From Alicyclobacillus shizuokensis NBRC 103103 (lineage in GTDB: Bacteria > Bacillota > Bacilli > Alicyclobacillales > Alicyclobacillaceae): a stretch of DNA of 64,000 nucleotides. Below, one piece after another: positions 27,258 through 35,359 of the stretch (position 1 is its first letter; every line of letters starts with the position of its first letter). A program made the position numbers and the translations under genes. A model generated the notes under the pieces. It did not search any database. It was not told where the DNA came from and saw only the letters and a list, made by a program, of their open reading frames with translations. The DNA lies in NCBI RefSeq assembly GCF_001552255.1, contig NZ_BCQV01000005.1, positions 1 to 64,000 of the forward strand. The letters are read 5' to 3'.

Positions 27258-28451
27258 TCAGACAGATGCGGCGGTCAGCGTGCCGACGAAGGGCGCGAAT
27301 GCGAGGTTGGCCACCGGCCAGGCTTGGTGAGTCAGGCGCAGGCTCCCGCCCTGCCACTCCACCAACTCGAGATCGACGAGCCGCTGCACCACCGGGCCAA
27401 ATGCGTCGCGAATGCCGCATCCGTGCTGGCGCCGGAAGCGCGCGTCGGCCACACCTTCCGCCAAGCGCAGTCCCAGCATCATCGTGTCCTCCGCCGCTTC
27501 CTGGGCAGACACCGCCTGCGACTCCTGAATCGGCCGGCGCCCCTCTGCCAGCATCTGATTATATGCGGCCAAGTTCCTCACGTTCTCGTAGCGGACGCCG
27601 CCGACATAGCCGTGCGCTCCGACACCGGCGGCCAAGTAGGGATAGTTGCGCCAATAGACCAGGTTGTGCCTGGCCTCGCCCCCCGGTTTCGCGAAGTTGC
27701 TGATCTCGTAATGCACGTACCCCTGCGCGGTCAGGTATTCGCGCACCCTTTCGTACATCTGGGCCTCCAGGTCTTCCCCGGGCAGATTGAGCCGTCCTTG
27801 GTCGAGCCAATCGGCGAACGGGGTTCCGGCTTCCACTTTGAGCCAGTAGGCGGACAGGTGTTCGACGCCGAGATCGGCCATGGTCCGCAGCGAAGCCTCC
27901 ACGTCCGCCATGGATTGATCCGGCAGGCCGAACATCAAATCTACATTGATGCGGGAAAAACCAGCCCGCTGCGCTTGGTCGATGCTGCGCAATACGGTGT
28001 CCGCATCGTGCAGGCGGCCGATGGCGAGCAGCAGCCTGTCGTTCAGGGTCTGGGCGCCGAAGCTGAGGCGGTTGACCCCGTGCCCGGCCAACACCCGCAG
28101 CTTCTCCACGTCTACCGTTTCCGGATTGGCCTCGACGGTGATTTCCGCGTTGTCAGCGATGGGCAGCACCCGGCGCAGACCGGTCAGCAGTTGGTCCCAC
28201 TGCCGGCTGTCGAGCAACGTCGGCGTGCCGCCGCCGAAAAACACGGTCTCCAGCGGCGTGCGCACCTCCGCGGCCAACAACGCCAACTCTTTGGACAGGG
28301 CTTCCAAATACGATTGCCGCGCTGACGCCGGCGCCACATAGGTGGTGAAGTCGCAGTAGAAGCAGCGGCTCGCACAAAACGGAATGTGGACGTACAGCGA
28401 CGCCGCCGGAGGCTGCCGATGGGGTCCAACCCCGGACCGGGTGTCGGTCAC
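27258..28451 (-). CDS. hemW: Heme chaperone HemW (radical SAM)
   Basis: 397 residues. Radical SAM cluster ligands C26, C30 and C33 (CASRCFYC), the GGGTPT motif, and a C-terminal HemN-like domain. The single-turn CxxxCxxC without the extra HemN cysteine places it with HemW rather than coproporphyrinogen dehydrogenase. GTG start seven bases after the lepA stop codon; lepA-hemW-hrcA order is standard. Confidence 0.93.
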   Translation of the reverse strand: MTDTRSGVGPHRQPPAASLYVHIPFCASRCFYCDFTTYVAPASARQSYLEALSKELALLAAEVRTPLETVFFGGGTPTLLDSRQWDQLLTGLRRVLPIADNAEITVEANPETVDVEKLRVLAGHGVNRLSFGAQTLNDRLLLAIGRLHDADTVLRSIDQAQRAGFSRINVDLMFGLPDQSMADVEASLRTMADLGVEHLSAYWLKVEAGTPFADWLDQGRLNLPGEDLEAQMYERVREYLTAQGYVHYEISNFAKPGGEARHNLVYWRNYPYLAAGVGAHGYVGGVRYENVRNLAAYNQMLAEGRRPIQESQAVSAQEAAEDTMMLGLRLAEGVADARFRRQHGCGIRDAFGPVVQRLVDLELVEWQGGSLRLTHQAWPVANLAFAPFVGTLTAASV

Positions 28452-28457
28452 CTTGCA

Positions 28458-30293
28458 TCACTCCATCTTCAGGACGGCCATGAAGGCTTCTTGCGGAACC
28501 TCCACGCGGCCCACCTGCTTCATCCGCTTCTTGCCTTCCTTTTGTTTTTCCAACAGCTTGCGCTTGCGTGTGATATCTCCGCCGTAACACTTGGCCAAGA
28601 CATTCTTGCGCATGGCGCGAATCGTCTCGCGGGCGACCACCCGGTTTCCGATGGCCGCCTGAATCGGCACCTCGAACATCTGCCGCGGAATCAGTTCCTT
28701 CAATTTCTCACACAGCGCCCGCCCGCGTGTGTACGCCTTATCACGGTGCACGATGAAGGAAAGGGCGTCGACGACCTCGCCGTTGAGCAGGATGTCCATC
28801 TTCACCAGATTCGACGGTTTGTAACCAATCAGTTCGTAATCAAAAGAGGCGTACCCGCGAGTGGACGATTTGAGCCGGTCGAAGAAGTCATAGACGATCT
28901 CGGCCAACGGCAGCTCGTAGACCAGCGTCACCCGGGTGGTGTCCAGGTACTGCATGTCCTGAAACTCGCCCCGCTTCTCCTGGCACAGCTCCATGACCGG
29001 GCCCACGAAGTCGTTCGGGACAATCACCGAAGCCTTCACATACGGCTCCTCGACCCGGTCCACGCGGTCGGCCGGCGGCATGTCGCTCGGGTTGTCAATC
29101 TCCCTGCGGCTACCGTCAGTCAGGTAGACGTGGTACACGACGCTGGGAGCGGTTGTGATGAGCGTCAGCCCATACTCGCGCTCCAATCTTTCCTGCACCA
29201 CTTCCATATGCAACAGCCCCAGAAAGCCGCAGCGGAAGCCAAACCCGAGAGCGCTCGAGGTCTCCGGCTCAAAGCTGAGCGCCGCATCGTTGAGACCCAG
29301 TTTCTCCAAGGCTTCCCGCAGATCCTGGAAATCGTTGCTGTCCACCGGGTATAAGCCGCAAAACACCATCGGGTTGATGCGCCGGTACCCGGGCAGGGGG
29401 GCTGCCGCCGGACGCTCGGCCGACGTCACCGTGTCTCCGACCCGCGTCAGGCGCACGTCCTTGATGGCTCCAGCCAAATACCCGACCTCGCCCGGTCCGA
29501 GCTGGTCCGCCTGCGTCAGGGCCGGTCGAAACACGCCCACCTCGGTCAGCTCCACCTCCGCCCCGGTGGCCATCATGCGCACCCGCATGCCTGGCCTCAG
29601 CACCCCGTTGACGACGCGCACGTAGACTATTACGCCGCGGTACGGATCGTAATGGGAATCGAAGATGAGCGCCTCTAGCGGAGCGTCCGCATCCCCCGTC
29701 GGCGGCGGTACCTTGGCGACAATCTGCTCGAGCACGTCGGCCACGCCAACCCCAGTCTTGGCCGAAGTCAAGACCGCGTCGCTGGCATCCAGGCCGATGA
29801 CGTCTTCGATTTCCCGTTTGACCCGCTCCGGGTCTGCGCTCGGCAAGTCGATCTTGTTGATGACCGGCAAGATCTCCAGGTTGTTGTCCAGCGCCAAGTA
29901 GACGTTGGCCAGCGTCTGCGCCTCAATCCCCTGCGCCGCGTCGACGACCAGCAGCGCGCCCTCGCAGGCGGCCAGGCTGCGCGAGACTTCGTACGTAAAG
30001 TCGACGTGGCCAGGGGTGTCAATCAGATTCAGGATGTACTCCTTCCCATCCTGCGCTGTATAGATAAGCCGCACCGGCTGCAGCTTGATGGTAATGCCTC
30101 GTTCCCGCTCGAGGTCCATCTGGTCGAGCAGCTGGTCCTGCATCTCTCGCTCGCTGACGGTGTGTGTCAGTTCCAGGATGCGATCCGCCAGCGTGGACTT
30201 CCCATGGTCGATATGGGCGATGATTGAGAAGTTGCGGATGCGTTCTTGCACATGGGACTGGTTGTCGGGCACGGACCGTGCACCCTCCTCCAT
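28458..30293 (-). CDS. lepA: Translation factor LepA (EF-4)
   Basis: 611 residues from the ATG, or 604 from a GTG at 30272 that has GGAGGAGGG upstream. G1 [10 protein letters not shown]3 DTPGHVDF, G4 NKID, domain II, and the LepA-specific C-terminal domain ([20 protein letters not shown]). It back-translocates or remodels stalled ribosomes. Own promoter 66 bases upstream. Confidence 0.97.
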   Translation of the reverse strand: MEEGARSVPDNQSHVQERIRNFSIIAHIDHGKSTLADRILELTHTVSEREMQDQLLDQMDLERERGITIKLQPVRLIYTAQDGKEYILNLIDTPGHVDFTYEVSRSLAACEGALLVVDAAQGIEAQTLANVYLALDNNLEILPVINKIDLPSADPERVKREIEDVIGLDASDAVLTSAKTGVGVADVLEQIVAKVPPPTGDADAPLEALIFDSHYDPYRGVIVYVRVVNGVLRPGMRVRMMATGAEVELTEVGVFRPALTQADQLGPGEVGYLAGAIKDVRLTRVGDTVTSAERPAAAPLPGYRRINPMVFCGLYPVDSNDFQDLREALEKLGLNDAALSFEPETSSALGFGFRCGFLGLLHMEVVQERLEREYGLTLITTAPSVVYHVYLTDGSRREIDNPSDMPPADRVDRVEEPYVKASVIVPNDFVGPVMELCQEKRGEFQDMQYLDTTRVTLVYELPLAEIVYDFFDRLKSSTRGYASFDYELIGYKPSNLVKMDILLNGEVVDALSFIVHRDKAYTRGRALCEKLKELIPRQMFEVPIQAAIGNRVVARETIRAMRKNVLAKCYGGDITRKRKLLEKQKEGKKRMKQVGRVEVPQEAFMAVLKME

Positions 30294-30358
30294 CTCCGCC
30301 TAGGGCGTCCATCAAGGGTACACACCCTCGCCGGACGCCCGCACAAAGTACGAAGGAG

Positions 30359-30367
30359 ATTATACCA
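30359..30367 (-). promoter_or_regulatory. Extended -10 promoter of lepA
   Basis: Minus strand TGGTATAAT: a perfect TATAAT with the TGn extension. No recognisable -35 hexamer. Confidence 0.6.
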
Positions 30368-30421
30368 CACCGCGGCCATGCCCGTGGCCGTGTCGGCGTC
30401 CCACGCACAGGAGACTCGCCG

Positions 30422-30445
30422 TCTCCCAGGCAATCGCCTGGGAGA
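30422..30445 (-). terminator. Hairpin after the 172-residue gene, possible terminator
   Basis: TCTCCCAGGC, loop AATC, GCCTGGGAGA: a perfect 10-bp stem, about 35 bases after the stop codon at 30479. No T-run follows, so termination is uncertain. Confidence 0.5.
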
Positions 30446-30478
30446 GCCAACGCGCCCGCTTGACGCTGTCGGGTCCGG

Positions 30479-30997
30479 TCAGTTCCCAGTCAGTCCACGG
30501 GCCGGCCGCTCGAAGAACAGCGCCCGCAGCAAGCTGCCCAACAGTTGCCCGAACCCTTGCTGCACTTTGTCCCCCAACACAACCCCTCCTTGATCAATCG
30601 CCTCGCCGACCGGGCTGTAAAATTGCCCTCCCTGGCTCGATGAAACCGAGCCCGTGCCGGCGGCCCCGGCCTCAGACGCCGAGTCGGCAGGCGCACCCCC
30701 GACACCCGATACCCCATCACCGGCCGATGCCAGTCCTAAATCGGCGCCGTCGTTCCCGCCTGTGGCCGCGTTACTCCCGGTTGCTGTTCTGTTGGCATAC
30801 CCCTCTGGCTGTGCGCTGACGGGCGCCGATGGCGACGTGGCCGCACCCCGGTTTGCCGAGAACTGAGAGAGAGAATTTATACCAGCCGCCAAGGCGGTGA
30901 CCACGGCCGATCCCGCTCCCACCAACAGACAGACAAATACGACTGCGGCCAACAGGCGTTTGCCGGTCCGCCACAGGGACTCCAGTTCGTCGTTCAT
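30479..30997 (-). CDS. Unrecognised single-span membrane protein at the spoIIP/yqxA position
   Basis: 172 residues. Short charged N-terminus (MNDELESLWRTGKR), one membrane helix (about 14-38), a Gly/Ser/Ala/Thr-rich low-complexity stretch (about 45-125), and an amphipathic C-terminus with YSPVGEAIDQGG and QGFGQLLGSLLRALFF. It does not resemble SpoIIP. It may be a divergent counterpart of YqxA, which is encoded next to lepA in B. subtilis; this is positional inference. A sigma-E-like promoter lies 80 bases upstream. Start choice: ATG 30997 with GGGGG nearby; ATG 31003 is possible. Confidence 0.75.
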   Translation of the reverse strand: MNDELESLWRTGKRLLAAVVFVCLLVGAGSAVVTALAAGINSLSQFSANRGAATSPSAPVSAQPEGYANRTATGSNAATGGNDGADLGLASAGDGVSGVGGAPADSASEAGAAGTGSVSSSQGGQFYSPVGEAIDQGGVVLGDKVQQGFGQLLGSLLRALFFERPARGLTGN

Positions 30998-31076
30998 CTT
31001 CATCCCCCGCTTCAGGCCCACCCGCGAGGACAGTGCCGCCGGCTTGTCCCAGCCGATGAACATGGCTTCTTGCCAC

Positions 31077-31106
31077 CATGTATACGCGCTGATCGCAAGT
31101 TTATGA
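31077..31106 (-). promoter_or_regulatory. Candidate sigma-E promoter of the 172-residue gene
   Basis: Minus strand TCATAAA, 15 bases, TATACATG. The -10 matches six of eight positions of CATACAHT and the -35 matches five of seven of KMATATT. Confidence 0.45.
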
Positions 31107-31255
31107 TTCTAGCGGCTTTATGAAGCATGATGATAGGTAAACGGAGAGGCTGGCAGGGTTCCCCGCGAAGGATGTCGAATCAAGAATGTCGAATAAAGAA
31201 GAGGTTTGCCCGCAGCCGTTCGCTGCCGGGCTGAAACAACGAGAGGAGGGTTAAC

Positions 31256-32158
31256 GTGAACGGTGTCAATGCTGTGCAGGCCGGTGCGGCGTCACAGCCG
31301 CTCGTCAACACCCAGACCAGCGGCGACGGAGAGGCGTTCGCCACCCTGTTGGCGCAATCGCTCAGCGCGCTGCCGAGTCTGCCGCTGGGGGCGGAGGACA
31401 GTCTCGACCAAGCCTTGCCGACATCCGGATCGAGCGCCGTGTCCACCGCCGTGCAGATGCTCCTGCAGGCGATGCTGGAGAGCGCACAGCCCTCGACCCT
31501 GGACGCGGACACCCTTATCGGGCAGGATGGGGAAGTCTCGCCCGCCAGCCTGTTGGACTCAGACCTGGCGAGCCCATGGACAGCCAATGCCTCCACTTGG
31601 GGGATGGAGTTGGCCGCGCTGATGGGCGCGGCGGTTCCGTCCAACCCGAACCTCGGCGCGGCGGACGGCGCCTCGACCCTGGCCATGGAGGCAGCGGAGG
31701 GGACCAACCAGACCGGTTCAGCGAGCGGCGACGGAACGGGTGGGCCCACCCTCGGAGCCGACCTAAATCAGATTGTGGATGCGGCCGCGGCCCGCTACCA
31801 TGTGCCTTCGTCGCTTATTCGCGCCGTCATCCAGCAGGAATCCGGCGGACGCAGCGATGCGGTGAGCCGCACCGGTGCCGCCGGGTTGATGCAGTTGATG
31901 CCGGCGACGGCTCGTGCCCTCGGGGTGACCGATGTGTTCAACCCGGTGCAGAACATCATGGGCGGAACCCGTTATCTAGCCCAGCTGCTTAACCAGTTTA
32001 ACGGCAACGTGCGGTTAGCTCTGGCCGCGTACAACGCCGGCCCGGGCGCCGTGGAAGCGTACCAGGGTGTCCCGCCCTATGCCGAAACGCAGCAGTATGT
32101 TGCCCGTGTCCTCGACCTGGCCGCTCACTATCAGCAGTCAGGAGCCAGCGGTGTCTGA
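31256..32158 (+). CDS. Lytic transglycosylase (SLT domain) without a signal peptide
   Basis: 300 residues. The first 165 residues are Ala/Ser/Gly/Leu-rich with no N-terminal signal or membrane helix. The SLT domain (about 170-295) has the catalytic glutamate in IQQESGGRSDAVS, then GLMQLMPATA, NIMGGTRYLAQLL and LAAYNAGPGAVEAYQG. It would cleave peptidoglycan glycan strands to anhydro-muropeptides. GTG start with GAGAGGAGGG. Transcribed away from the lepA cluster and towards gpr. The lack of a Sec signal recalls rod-cap or flagellum-linked enzymes, but no flagellar genes are in view. Confidence 0.88.
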   Translation: MNGVNAVQAGAASQPLVNTQTSGDGEAFATLLAQSLSALPSLPLGAEDSLDQALPTSGSSAVSTAVQMLLQAMLESAQPSTLDADTLIGQDGEVSPASLLDSDLASPWTANASTWGMELAALMGAAVPSNPNLGAADGASTLAMEAAEGTNQTGSASGDGTGGPTLGADLNQIVDAAAARYHVPSSLIRAVIQQESGGRSDAVSRTGAAGLMQLMPATARALGVTDVFNPVQNIMGGTRYLAQLLNQFNGNVRLALAAYNAGPGAVEAYQGVPPYAETQQYVARVLDLAAHYQQSGASGV

Positions 32159-32230
32159 GCCAAGGGCCCATCCTATCCGCGGGGTGGGCCCTGACTGCCC
32201 CGCCGCAGTCCCACCATTTCACCATCCTAC

Positions 32231-33274
32231 CTATCCGTGCGTCAGCACGTCCGCTTCATCCATCGTCATCTCCGGATGCAGGGCCAGATTTAATGCCTTG
32301 GCGACCAGTTGCGAGATGTCTTCGATGAACTCATCCACTTCTTTCGGCGTGACCATCAGGTTGTCGCCCATCGGCGCCAATACCTCGTCCACCATCTGCC
32401 GCTTCTCCAGCGCTGAAAACCGATCAAAAATCTGGTTGGCCCCGTTCCCAGGAACCGACTGCCGCAACCGGTTGAGCAACCGTTCCAAACAGTCGCCGGC
32501 GATGGTGGACGCCTGAACGACGGTGGGGACGCCGATGGCGTATACAGGCACCCCGAGCGTCTCCATCGTCAATTCACGACGGTGATTGCCCACACCCGAC
32601 CCCGGGTGGATGCCGCTGTCGGCAATCTGAATCGTCGAATGCACGCGGGACAGAGAGCGGGAAGCCAGCGCGTCCAGGGCGATCACCAAGTCCGGCTGTA
32701 CATGTTCAACAACCCCGCGCACCACTTCCAGGGTTTCAATGCCAGTCACCCCCAGCACCCCAGGCGCCATCGCTGCCACGGTGCGGTATCCCTCGTCCCG
32801 CAATTCCGGCATCAGCTGAAACAGGTGGCGGGTGACGAACAGGCGCTCGACCACCAGTGGCCCAAACGCGTCAGGCGTGACGTTGGCGTTGCCGAGGCCG
32901 ATCACCAAGACGCTGGCTTTGTCGTCGATCTTGAGCAGAGCGTGAAACTCGTCCCGCAATACCTCAACCACCCGGTTTTGCAGATCCGGATCACGGCGAC
33001 GCAGGCCAGGAGCTTCCAGGGTGACGTACCTGCCCTTTCGCTTGCCTATCCGCCGCTCCCCCTGCTTGGTGCGCACGTGCACACGGGAGACGTGGATGTC
33101 CTCGTAAGGCTCTTCTTCCACCAGGTCTACGCCGGAGATTGGGTCATCCCCGCCGCGAGCAAGCTCGTGGGCTTCCAGGGCCAGATCCAAACTGGGCCAG
33201 TCGTCCGACGGTTGGAGACGAACGGCCTGCGCCCGCTCCCGTTGGCGGGCAAGCAACTGCCTGTAGCGAGACAA
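32231..33274 (-). CDS. gpr: Germination protease GPR
   Basis: 347 residues. Aspartic-type spore protease that degrades alpha/beta SASPs at outgrowth. Family segments: GKRKGRYVTLEAPG, VIGLGNANVTPDAFGP, RHLFQLMPE, PGVLGVTGIET, IQIADSGIHPGSGVGN and APMGDNLMVTPKEVDEFIEDI. The prosequence processing region reads SLDLALEAHELA where B. megaterium has RTDLAVEAKDIA. TTG at 33274 is chosen for GAGGTGA six bases upstream; an upstream TTG adds 11 residues. Confidence 0.96.
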   Translation of the reverse strand: MSRYRQLLARQRERAQAVRLQPSDDWPSLDLALEAHELARGGDDPISGVDLVEEEPYEDIHVSRVHVRTKQGERRIGKRKGRYVTLEAPGLRRRDPDLQNRVVEVLRDEFHALLKIDDKASVLVIGLGNANVTPDAFGPLVVERLFVTRHLFQLMPELRDEGYRTVAAMAPGVLGVTGIETLEVVRGVVEHVQPDLVIALDALASRSLSRVHSTIQIADSGIHPGSGVGNHRRELTMETLGVPVYAIGVPTVVQASTIAGDCLERLLNRLRQSVPGNGANQIFDRFSALEKRQMVDEVLAPMGDNLMVTPKEVDEFIEDISQLVAKALNLALHPEMTMDEADVLTHG

Positions 33275-33294
33275 TGACTTCACCTCACGTCCTG

Positions 33295-33324
33295 TTGCAG
33301 GTCGCAACGCCGATGTGATAAACT
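33295..33324 (+). promoter_or_regulatory. Candidate promoter of rpsT
   Basis: TTGCAG, 18 bases, TAAACT (or GATAAA at 16). It lies in the 93-base divergent gap between gpr and rpsT. Confidence 0.5.
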
Positions 33325-33367
33325 ATGCTCCGTCATTTGAGCCTTTTGGCCCGGGGAGGTGAAATGC

Positions 33368-33649
33368 GTGCCAAACATCAAGTCCGCAGAAAAACGTGTG
33401 CACATCACCGCTCGCCGGACGCTTCGCAACAAAGCGCTGAAGTCGTCGTTGCGCACGACGTTAAAAAAGTTTGATGCTGCGCTGACGCAGGATGATGTGG
33501 AACAAGCCCGTCTGGTTCTGCGTGCGGCGACGCGCGCCTTGGACAAGGCTGTCACGAAGGGTATCATTCACCGCAACAACGCAAACCGCCGCAAGTCGCG
33601 CATGGCTCGGCAGTTCAACGCGTATGCGAAGGCGCACGCCGCCGAATAG
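33368..33649 (+). CDS. rpsT: 30S ribosomal protein S20
   Basis: 93 residues, very basic and helical, starting MPNIKSAEKRVHIT from a GTG with AGGTG upstream; family length is about 85-90. It binds 16S rRNA early in assembly. One of few plus-strand genes here, with its own promoter and terminator, facing away from gpr as in B. subtilis. Confidence 0.98.
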   Translation: MPNIKSAEKRVHITARRTLRNKALKSSLRTTLKKFDAALTQDDVEQARLVLRAATRALDKAVTKGIIHRNNANRRKSRMARQFNAYAKAHAAE

Positions 33650-33693
33650 GCGGGGTCGCCCTCGGTTGTAGGCGCAACGATTTCCATACGCAA

Positions 33694-33718
33694 AACGGCC
33701 CGTGATGGGTCGTTTTTT
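33694..33718 (+). terminator. Terminator of rpsT
   Basis: ACGGCCC, loop GTGAT, GGGTCGT (one G-U pair) followed by TTTTTT; about 45 bases after the rpsT stop. Confidence 0.88.
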
Positions 33719-33771
33719 ATGCCCCGGGCCCGCTGCTCCCCCGTTCCCGGGCTCAGGAGGCGCGCTGAGTC

Positions 33772-34107
33772 TCACAGCAGCGGCGGCTTCTCCTTCTGCG
33801 CCAGTTCCTGCTCCGCGATCTCAATCAGCCGCTTGACCATGTTGCCGCCAATTTCTCCACCCAACTCGCCGGCCTCCCGCGTCGTCAGCTGACCACCATC
33901 GATGCGTCGAATCTGCTGCACCTGAGCCCGTGGGCGCTGCCCCTGTACAGGTGCGGCCGCTGGTGTCCCCGGTATGGCGGCGGCAATGGGCGGCGCTGGT
34001 TGCGTGTCGGGTGCGGATCCCTGAACATCGTCGCTCACCTGTTGCTTCAACTGGTCCATGGCCTGTCTGGCTTCGGGCACCAGCAGGCGGTTGCGCCGTC
34101 TGGCCAT
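33772..34107 (-). CDS. Alpha/beta-type small acid-soluble spore protein with an inserted linker
   Basis: 111 residues. The two conserved SASP helices are present: residues 8-29 (LLVPEARQAMDQLKQQVSDD) and 74-104 (LTTREAGELGGEIGG, MVKRLIEIAEQEL). Normal alpha/beta SASPs are 60-75 residues; here 44 residues of Pro/Ala/Gln-rich sequence (30-73) separate the helices where the GPR cleavage site normally sits. SASPs coat spore DNA and shift it to an A-like form. GGAGGG precedes the ATG. It lies just after holA on the same strand and faces rpsT. Confidence 0.88.
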   Translation of the reverse strand: MARRRNRLLVPEARQAMDQLKQQVSDDVQGSAPDTQPAPPIAAAIPGTPAAAPVQGQRPRAQVQQIRRIDGGQLTTREAGELGGEIGGNMVKRLIEIAEQELAQKEKPPLL

Positions 34108-34172
34108 CGCAACACCCTCCTTACTGGCTTCTGTGGCGTTATCCTTGACATCCCCGCCACTTGGCCTCAGGA

Positions 34173-35201
34173 TTACCTTGCCCAAGCTGGCCTGCTGCTA
34201 CTCGCCAGGCAAGCCATGACCACCCACTCCAGCGCCAAGTCTGCATCCGCTCGCCCAGACTTGATGTCATGCTCGGCGTCGGCGACAATGAGCAGCAATT
34301 GCTCAACCTGCGTAATGGACACCATGGCCGCCATGCGCGCCGCCTGCTTGACGGCGAACGGATGCGCGCGCAAGCGTGCAGCCATTGTGGTCTCTGGTAT
34401 CCCCTGTTGTTGAAAGATCCGGACAAAACCTATCAGACGCAGACGATGGGCGATCAATGCCAGGAGGGAGAGTGCGTCCGTCCCGCGCATGCGCATTTCA
34501 TTCATGATGCGCACACTTGTCTGTGCCTTGCCTTGAAGGACACCTTCTACCCAGTGAAAGACATTGTCTTCCACCGGCTCCGCTACCAATTCCTCGACCA
34601 CCGCCGCGTCGATGCGGTCACCGGCCGCGTACGCCGCGAGTTTGTCCAATTCCTGCCGGCACATGGTCAGCATGCGGCAACGCCGCCACAGCTCTTTCAG
34701 CGCCGAGTCCTCAATGGACAGACCGAGCTCATTCGCCAGTTCGCGCAAGAGACGTTGCGCGTCTGCGTCCTTGGGGGGATGACAATCCACGATCCGGTGT
34801 TTCTTGAGTAGCTTGGACGCGCGTTTGCGCTCGTCCAGCTTATCCGCCTCCACCGTGAGCACCAAGACTCGGTCGGGGACCGGATGGTCCAAGTACGCCT
34901 CCAACGGGGTGAGGTCAACCTTGCCATTCCCCCGCGCGCTGGTCAGAGCGTGAACCTGCTCCAGTACAATAATGCTCGCTTCTGAAAATAAAGAGGGAGT
35001 CTGGCAGGCGGCGATGGCGCCCGCGCACCCCTCCTCGTCAAACCGGTGGCGCTCCACAAACGGAGGTGCCCCAGACTCTCCCATCCTTTCCGCCAAAAGA
35101 TGCAAAAAGCGGCGCACCAAAAACGGTTCTGGGCCAACCAGCGCATACACTGGCCGCACAGGTTCCCGCTTCAGTGCGCCGACCGCTTGCAACCAATCCA
35201 T
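34173..35201 (-). CDS. holA: DNA polymerase III delta subunit HolA (YqeN)
   Basis: 342 residues. Clamp-loader wrench subunit: N-terminal AAA-like fold without a functional P-loop (PVYALVGPEPFLVRRFLHLL), middle lid, and C-terminal collar domain (VFHWVEGVLQGKAQTSVRIM, LIAHRLRLIGFV). Opens the beta clamp for loading. Located between comEC and rpsT, the usual Bacillus position, though ndh is inserted. Confidence 0.94.
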   Translation of the reverse strand: MDWLQAVGALKREPVRPVYALVGPEPFLVRRFLHLLAERMGESGAPPFVERHRFDEEGCAGAIAACQTPSLFSEASIIVLEQVHALTSARGNGKVDLTPLEAYLDHPVPDRVLVLTVEADKLDERKRASKLLKKHRIVDCHPPKDADAQRLLRELANELGLSIEDSALKELWRRCRMLTMCRQELDKLAAYAAGDRIDAAVVEELVAEPVEDNVFHWVEGVLQGKAQTSVRIMNEMRMRGTDALSLLALIAHRLRLIGFVRIFQQQGIPETTMAARLRAHPFAVKQAARMAAMVSITQVEQLLLIVADAEHDIKSGRADADLALEWVVMACLASSSRPAWAR

Positions 35202-35260
35202 TTCTCAATCCCCATTTCTGCGGCAGCTAGAAGCTGACCACGCCGGGCGCCGCGGGACAG

Positions 35261-35308
35261 GGAATGCGGCTTCACCCGTCGCGCAGGGCCGGGTGAAGCG
35301 GCCATTCC
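35261..35308. repeat. Large intergenic hairpin between ndh and holA
   Basis: GGAATGCGGCTTCACCCG at 35261-35278 and its near reverse complement at 35290-35308. The stem has 10 bp, a small internal loop and 6 bp more, with an 11-base loop. There is no T-run on either strand. Confidence 0.8.
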
Positions 35309-35359
35309 GCACCGCCGCACCTTGGCTCTCCCTACGACGGCGGCGCAGCCGGCACGCCA

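Noticed and set aside
28386-29354. 322-codon plus-strand open frame
   Set aside because: Antisense to lepA; composition is that of a reversed coding strand.
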